DNA from: Homarus americanus
Taxonomy: Eukaryota > Arthropoda > Malacostraca > Decapoda > Nephropidae
Direction of reading: 5' to 3'
Length of the DNA: 64,000 bases
NCBI RefSeq assembly: GCF_018991925.1
Contig: NW_024737068.1
Span: 4,625,404 to 4,689,403, forward strand
This document shows positions 13,128 through 64,000 of the stretch, piece after piece (the first letter of the stretch is position 1; every line of letters begins with the position of its first letter). The position numbers and the translations under genes are program-made. The notes below the pieces were generated by a model, which worked only from the letters and a program-made list of their open reading frames with translations, was not told the DNA's origin and made no database searches.

Positions 13128-16100
13128 CCATATATACTCGTGTGTAGGTCGAGTTTTTAAGACCAAATGATTTGGCAAAAAATTGGGGGTAGACCTCTAA
13201 ACGGGTAATAGTTTCGTTAGGTTGAAAAATATTTACCAGTAACTACCAGTAAACAATGGAAACGACGCACCAACGCACCACCAGCTGTGAGTGTCGGTAC
13301 AGTTGCCAGGGCAGATCTCTTGCGTCATCATAGCAAGCCCAAAGTAGCCAAATGCATGGTATGGTATGCACAGGATGATGTAAAACATAAAGTATTCATC
13401 TTTTAAAGTTTATTAATAGAAATACTGTACAGTTGTACCCCACTTAACGCGGTCAATAGAACCCAGAGGGTCCCGTGTTAAGTGAAATCCGCGTTAAGTG
13501 AACAACAGAACATATGGGATTAATTTCAATAGAAACCAGCCCGACCCCCAAACTCCACTTTTTGAAGACGCATAACTATGTTGTAGTAAAAATAACATCT
13601 TAATTTTATGATGGTACATGCACATAATTAATACTTAAGAGAAATAGAGAAATACAGTCGCCAAGTTAATGTCCATTCAAATAATGGACTCAACTCCCTC
13701 CCCCTCTCACACTACACTCGCTGGCTCTTCCATCTGAGAAATTTTGGGGGGAAAACCAGGTATAGTAATAAATAATTCCTCAAACTAAAGTTAGGATAAT
13801 ATAATTGACATTGCTGGATTCCTTGTAAGACCAGGAATATTTTGAATACAAATGTCATATATTTTTCACAAAAGATAACATATTTACTCAGAATGAACTT
13901 TACATCTAAAATTTGTATGTCTAATGCAAAATCTATGATGTTTATATTCAAAATGATCACCAAATTGTAAGAATTCCAGCAATGTAAATTATATTCTGGC
14001 CGGATAATTTGTATGGATTTTATGAGCTAAAACAATATCTTCAGTTAATAAAAAAAAAAAAATATTCTTCACTGTAACAGATGGTCTGGTCCTCCCTCCC
14101 CCCACCCCCACCTTGCGTCTCACCAGATGTGTGGGAAAACCAGAATATTTACCTTTTAGTAATAAATAATACCTCAAACTAAAGTTAGGATAATATAATT
14201 GACATTGCTGGATTCCTGTAAGACCAGGAATATTTTGAATATAAATGTCATATATTTTCACAAAAGATAACATATTTACTCAGAATAAACTTTACATCTA
14301 AAATTTGTATGTCTAATGCAAAATCTATGATGTTTATATTCAAAATGGTCATCAAATTATAAAATTCAGCAATGAAAATTATATTCTGGCTGGGTAATTT
14401 GGACGAATTTTATGATTTCAAAACAGGCAGTCAGGCAGGGTGGCTGGTGGGGGCGAATCTAAAAAATAGCTCGGGCGAGGACACTCCCGCTTATATGTGG
14501 AAAAAACCGCGTTAAGTGAAAAGTTCAGCTCTGGCGAGGAACACGCGTATATGGTAAAAGCGCTAAGTGAAACAGCTTAGGCGGGTAATACTGTACATAA
14601 ATTTTTGTTCATTACATTTGAAACATCAATCTTTGTTAATTAAATTTGAAACAAAAAACTACGATACCGTATGTCTAAATACCGGTATTTATTTTCATTA
14701 AAACGCTACATCACAGAGTATATTTTACCTTAACTGTGACCCGAATGAATATATTCTCAGAAATTAATATGGAAATGTAATATTTTTGCTGAAATGAAGT
14801 GCATTACAGTGGAAAGTGGAGATAAAATTATGCAAACAATGAATATTGCTTTCTTTGTTCAAAAATTTTACCGTGAACAAACCTGTAATCGCATATGTAC
14901 TAGATGATTACGGTCCTTAAATTGTTATGTCTATTGCAAAATATAGATTGTTTATACAGATATTCAAATAAATCACTATCTACAAGAATCCTAAGGTCGT
15001 AAGTTATTCACTCAGGTCGCTTTGGGTGGCAAATTATGAGAAGAGCTTGGTCACTCTCTATGAATGATAAATAAACAGTAGGCCTTCAGCGCCAACTGTC
15101 ACATCTATCTCAAATAACAAAACAAACACCACACTCTCACCCCACCTCCTCCCACCCCACCTCCCACCCGCCTCCCACCCCCGCCCCGCCTCCCTCCCTG
15201 TTCTCTGCCTGGCTACCTTGTGTTCCCAGACAAAAAGATTGGTGATAGCTTTATTCTTATGTGCTTATTTTATATAATATCTCAGACTAAAGTTAGAGAG
15301 CTGTATTGTTGGAATCCTTGCAAGATAAGCCAATAATTTGAATATAAACGCCATATATTTTGCTCAAGATATAAAAAATGTAGTAATAATAGTGTGGGCC
15401 AATGATTGTGTAGTACATTTTATAATACAGTATAAAAGTTTTCAACTGTATTTTTGCAGATTTACATAAATTTCTTCATTTATTTTCATCCATTTACATG
15501 CAACACACTGCATTTTGCAAGAAAATAAATGACCTAGTGCAAAGTTGGAGTGTACATGTACTAATTTCATTACGGTACTAAAATTGTTATATCTAGTGCA
15601 AATTAGAGCATGTTGCTATTCAAATTAATCAGTGTCTTTATGCAATCCCAGCAATGTTAATTATATTCTCCCAGGTCATTTTGTGGCATTTTAAAATGGA
15701 GAAGCGAGAGACTGTTAAATAAACACACAGAGACCTTCGGCTCAAACTGTCAAATATATCACCTCAACCCACCCCACCCCTCCACCCTCCCCCCACCTGT
15801 TGGCTGGTTGGTCTGGCCCCTCCCTCCTAATCTGCTCAGTCAGTTTTATTTAGGCTTATGTTTTTACCTTGTATAATATCTCTGTATCGTTAGGAGATTA
15901 CAATTTGCATTGCTGAATCCTCAAGACACAGCCACAATTTGAATATAAACTATGTTATTTTGCTCAAGAGACTAAAAATTGTTGCACTAGAGCACAGTAC
16001 TGGTTTTCAGTTAAAAAACTGTTGTATTATTACAATAATATTCCTCCTAATTGACTTGAATAAATACTTCTGAATAGAAATATACAATATTTTTGTTGAA

Positions 16101-16325
16101 ACTTCCTGGCTTGGTGTAAAGTGTCAGAAATATAAATGGTAAACACCTCTGGTTTGCGGTACTGGTGTTTCAGGCACGTTTCAGTTTATAGGACGTGAGT
16201 GTTTTACTGAAGGTTTTGTTGTACTAATACCCTCAAAAACTTGGGTCGACTCATAAACAAGGAATATCATAAATTAACTGATTTTTTGGTCAAAAAATCA
16301 GGGTCGACTCCACAGTGCTGATGTC
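13128..16325. mobile_element. Middle TIR element (tatatactcgtg family)
   Basis: The left end includes tatatactcgtgtgtaggtcg and then ttggcaaaaaattggg. The right end, on the opposite strand, includes gtcgaccctgattttttgac. Similarity of the ends is loose. Between 14600 and 16230 the element carries several diverged copies of the same roughly 300-400-nt unit found in the inner element (recognisable by ...gtctattgcaaaatata... and ...agctgtattgttggaatcc...), separated by C-rich accccacctcc tracts. Confidence 0.4.
13428..14595. mobile_element. Inner TIR element, 'acttaacgcgg' family, 2 internal units
   Basis: Left end tacagttgtaccccacttaa, right end ...gcgggtaatactgta at 14595. The sub-terminal part (aacatatgggattaatt...cgacccccaaactccac...) is shared with elements at 19549, 27015 and 42950. 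Inside are two roughly 430-bp tandem units, each containing ccagcaatgtaaattatatt on the - strand reading. The - strand open frames there (13712-13963 and 13989-14273) are just the repeated unit. Confidence 0.8.
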
Positions 16326-16537
16326 AACACACGCCAAGTGGGTTACAGCGAGACTGACTAAGTGAGGGAGCGCGGTGGCATGACGGGCGGTGTGTGTGTG
16401 TGTGGGTGCGGGCGGGCGGTGTCACATGATTTGAATGTACTTCAATTACTTAATGTACAGAATATTCCGGCAGGGGCAACCGCGATGGCGAATCCGTATG
16501 CTAAAACCCGCTTATGTGAAGGGCCGAGTGTACTGTA

Positions 16538-17466
<929 letters not shown>

Positions 17467-17522
17467 AGTAAATCACTGTAGGTGCCAATGTCTATGCGAC
17501 ATTTCATCTGGCAAGTAAAAAT

Positions 17523-17645
17523 ATATTACATTCCTTGCAAGGAACTTATAAATGCAACCAATTGTGTTAAACAAATGTTAATCAAGAACTCCCCCAACAA
17601 CACAATTGGTTGCATTTATAAAGTTCCTTGCAAGGAATGTAATAT
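17523..17645. repeat. Large inverted repeat at the left end of the Penelope-like fragment
   Basis: Arm 1 (17523-17568) and arm 2 (17599-17645) are near-perfect reverse complements around ttccttgcaagg and gcaaccaattgtgtt, with about a 30-nt loop and one 1-nt indel. Arm 2 is part of the GIY-YIG coding sequence, so arm 1 is an inverted duplicate of that coding sequence. Inverted 5' copies are known for Penelope-like elements. Confidence 0.85.
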
Positions 17646-18081
17646 GTTTTACTTAGGCCAGACAGGTAAAAGATCTTGCAACTAGAATTAAACAACACAA
17701 ATACAGTGTTAGGACAGGAATCCAATGCTCTGTTTGTTCATTTGAGGGATAACAAGCATTGCATTGACTGATAATGCCTCCTAATATTACCATGTAAGTC
17801 AATTGACAGTAGGAACATCATAGAATCTAGTCTTATTAAACATACCAAGCATTCAACATGAATTTGAGTAACGGCATGTACAAGCTGGACAATTTTGTAA
17901 TTAAGAAGATTTGTGATCAGGTGAGAAGGCCGGTCACTTGACCATCTGACCTGACCACCAACCGCTGTGTGCTATTTAAAGATTAGTAGGGTCATTACTA
18001 ATACCTGACCATATTGGACCTGGTCTCACCTCTGTATATATACACCTTTGATTTGTATTACTCTCTAGTCTGTACTCACCC

Positions 18082-18104
18082 CTGAAGATGTGAATTACAC
18101 GAAA
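18082..18104 (+). ncRNA. Candidate hammerhead ribozyme core (Penelope-type)
   Basis: ctgaaga (18082-18088) and gaaa (18101-18104) are the two conserved strands of the hammerhead core. They are separated by tgtgaattacac, which can form a short GUG/CAC stem II with an AUUA-type loop. Penelope-like elements are known to carry small hammerhead motifs in this terminal position. Stem I and the cleavage site were not established, so activity is uncertain. Confidence 0.45.
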
Positions 18105-18138
18105 GCTTTGGGAACTTCATGTTTTCTTGTGGTTATCA

Positions 18139-18513
<375 letters not shown>

Positions 18514-18590
18514 GCAATGGTTTTAACCAAACATGTTATAGAAACAGTTAACAAATTCTTTCATAATGGTTGTCCTTTACAGCTGTAAAT

Positions 18591-62066
<43,476 letters not shown>

Positions 62067-64000
62067 GTTAGTGTTCTGTATTTTTAACTGGACTATTCTT
62101 TATCAGTGAATTTAATTCCATGTTGTAGCATACACAAGTGTAACCCATGAAGAACCCCTTGCTTATCACCACAGCTACTTAGTATCATTAAATGCCTGTC
62201 CATATGAATACTGTATATACTCTTCCATAGAAAATGCTGAAGCTTTGAATAGCTCATATATACAGGGTGTCTTTATTATATGATGGGGATGTGTTCCAGA
62301 GAAAAGCAACTTATCGTGAAATATTTTATAATGAAGAATTTTTCCCTTTAAGGATTAATGTAATTAGGGGTTTCTGTCTTCCAACATGTACTGTTAACAA
62401 AAAAGCATTCTGTACCTTTATGGTGTTATACTGGATCAAGAAGTCTGACACTTATGATTTATGGCATTGTTGGTGGCACTGCCTTCCAGAGTTGCCAGTT
62501 ACTCTTTATCTTGTGTGACTGTTTTTGTTTCAGTTAAGAGAATTCTAAAAAAATTTGGTTACTGATAGGGGAAGAAATGTCTAAATACTGTACTTGCATT
62601 AGACTTGGATAAATTATGATTAACCCTTAGACTGCTTTAGGTGGCTGCTCCACAGACTACTCCAGGCCACCTGGGTGGTCCTAGGTTTTGCAGTATTGTT
62701 TGAATGGGATCACCATGCTTGAGCAGGAAGCCTGTCATAAGACATGTCACTGATACAGTTGCCATGCAGTAGGAAGTCTTAGTTACCCATTGGACACCAC
62801 ATGGGAAGAATGGTAAAATTTTCTTTTATATGTGGAGTGTGGCAACGAGTGCTGAGGCCCCTTCCACCCATCTTTGTTGCACAACAAAGTGCAATAAATA
62901 TTTCCCAGTGCTTATCAGTATATTTCTATGTGTTTATAAGTGCTTCTTTCATTTCTATGTGCTTCTGAGTTCTATTTTGTGAATAATAGGCATTATTGTG
63001 GCGTGTAAAGTAAATCTCCATTTTTCTCCACAATTGCCACTAAAATCGCCACTTGGCATCCGTTATCACTGTCTATCTATTTACTTGAACCAAAATATTC
63101 ATTTTTGACCAGGCTACAACCTAAAAAAATCAGAATTTTCCTTAGAACTAATTTAATTTACAGGTAATTATTTGGGCATTGCCAGAAAAAAAGTAAGGAG
63201 CAATATTAGGGGGAAAAAGGGACATACATGTATATAGTTAAATACTGCAGTGAGAAAGGGAATAACTCAAAAACAGCAATCATTAAAGAATGTTGTGGTG
63301 TTGATGATCTTGAGGGTGTCTTTCTTCCCAGAACACACAATGTATTTTATTAAAGAATCAATTTTATGTTGCCTCTGCTCTTTTTTCTTTAATATCTTTT
63401 ACTTACTGATCCAACTGTTACTCTTTCTGCACATTTTGTATTTAGTGAGCAGTTGGTGGTTGGTTAGGTATTTGATAACCAAACTAAACTTTCCTCTTGG
63501 TAACCTTGCTCGACATCTGTGAACTTGAGGTGAAATAATTGTCTTTATCACCTTATTTATGAGTCTAGTTTAGAAAGAGTAAATAAGGTTAGGATAGGTT
63601 AGCATTAGGTTAAGTTAAATTTGGTTAGGTTAAGATAAATTAGCAGTAGGTCAGGTTAGGTTGGGTTGGAGTTGGGCTGGAGTTAGTATTAGCTTAGGCT
63701 ATGCAGACCTAATTTTAGCAAAGTAGTTGACTGATTGTCCTCATTCATCCTTATTCTCTTCAACTCTTGCCACTCTCGTACTCAAGGAAACACAGATATA
63801 TGAATGAAAGTCAATAGGAGCATGAAGCATGCATTAGGGAAGCAGGCAAGAGTAAAGGTCGGAGGTAGAAAAAGCTCAAAGCATCCCTGAATGAAACTAA
63901 GATTCTATAGTTGAGAAACGTGTTATAGTGTTATTCATCTCTATTGGCAGCTCAACATGACTATTCCTCCACCTTTGATATCAGTCTTCAATATTCATTT
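62067..64000 (+). other. Intron 15 (incomplete)
   Basis: No further ATPase exon recognised to the end of the window. A fragment near 62263 (tacagggtgtctttattata, then aaaagcaacttatcgtgaaat) looks like a one-ended TIR element. Telomere-like words occur at 63583-63690. Confidence 0.6.
63583..63690 (+). repeat. Degenerate TTAGG-like tract
   Basis: Words such as aaggttaggataggttagca, ttggttaggttaag and ggtcaggttaggttgggttg. Same unit as 8545-8790 on the opposite strand. Confidence 0.55.

Larger units (their letters stand above)
13002..16537. mobile_element. Outer TIR element of a three-level nest
   Basis: Left end tacagtcggcccttaacata (13002), right end ...cacttcggctc-type sequence finishing at 16537, whose reverse complement is tacagtacactcggccctt. 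The ends match after a short indel and start with the TACAGT seen in the window's Tigger-like ends. All the intervening 3.5 kb is other inserted DNA, including two further TIR elements. Confidence 0.6.

Noticed and set aside
63940..64000. Next ATPase exon starting after ttggcag at the window end
   Set aside because: The peptide LNMTIPPPLISVFN does not match the family segment expected after exon 15.

Overview
This window is eukaryotic, AT-rich, intron-rich and crowded with repeats. Several things point to an arthropod, most likely a decapod crustacean (crayfish, lobster or shrimp type): very long dinucleotide arrays, degenerate TTAGG-type telomere-like tracts near 8.6 and 63.6 kb, a tRNA-derived SINE, a Penelope-like element and many pogo/Tigger-type inverted-repeat transposons. 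The species cannot be fixed from sequence alone.

The only host protein-coding gene I can support is on the + strand from 18,591 to 62,066, continuing beyond the right edge. It is a P5B-type ATPase (ATP13A2/ATP13A3 family, polyamine-transporting type), cut into short exons with consistent splice phases. The exons carry the N-terminal hydrophobic hairpin, TGES actuator motif, PPALP transport signature, DKTGT phosphorylation site (split by an intron after DK), KGAPE nucleotide-binding motif and the start of the hinge region. The TGDGxNDxxAL-type motif and TM5-TM10 lie outside the window. Two different phase-0 exons, A (47,424-47,843) and B (53,025-53,153), occupy the same place in the protein and look like alternative, probably mutually exclusive, exons. 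Exon A carries a large Pro/Ser/Thr insertion in the nucleotide-binding domain. A 1.49-kb pure (GT)n array lies before exon A, and (CA)n arrays lie between A and B.

Layout. 0.2-1.1 kb: a TIR element with transposase relic. 1.4-3.5 kb: a degraded CR1/jockey-like LINE on the - strand. 3.6-4.3 kb: a GC-rich TATA-containing segment (solo LTR or promoter). 4.3-13 kb: mostly AT-rich DNA without genes, plus simple repeats. 13.0-16.5 kb: three nested TIR elements. 17.2-18.5 kb: a Penelope-like fragment between two (TA)n arrays, with a candidate hammerhead core. 18.6-62.1 kb: the ATPase gene, its introns filled with TIR elements, foldback elements, a nearly intact LINE (33.7-36.9 kb), giant microsatellites, a composite minisatellite element (two copies, 20.6-21.3 and 50.7-51.7 kb) and a Tigger transposon (56.0-60.6 kb) split by a retroelement that encodes a reverse transcriptase and a restriction-like nuclease region. 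After 62.1 kb there is intron only.

There is no operon logic. One gene works alone, and the rest is mobile or simple-sequence DNA. Exon calls rest on homology of the translated peptides to the P5B family, GT-AG borders and phase continuity. Transposon boundaries rest on inverted ends visible by eye, with TA flanks. No search or alignment program was run.
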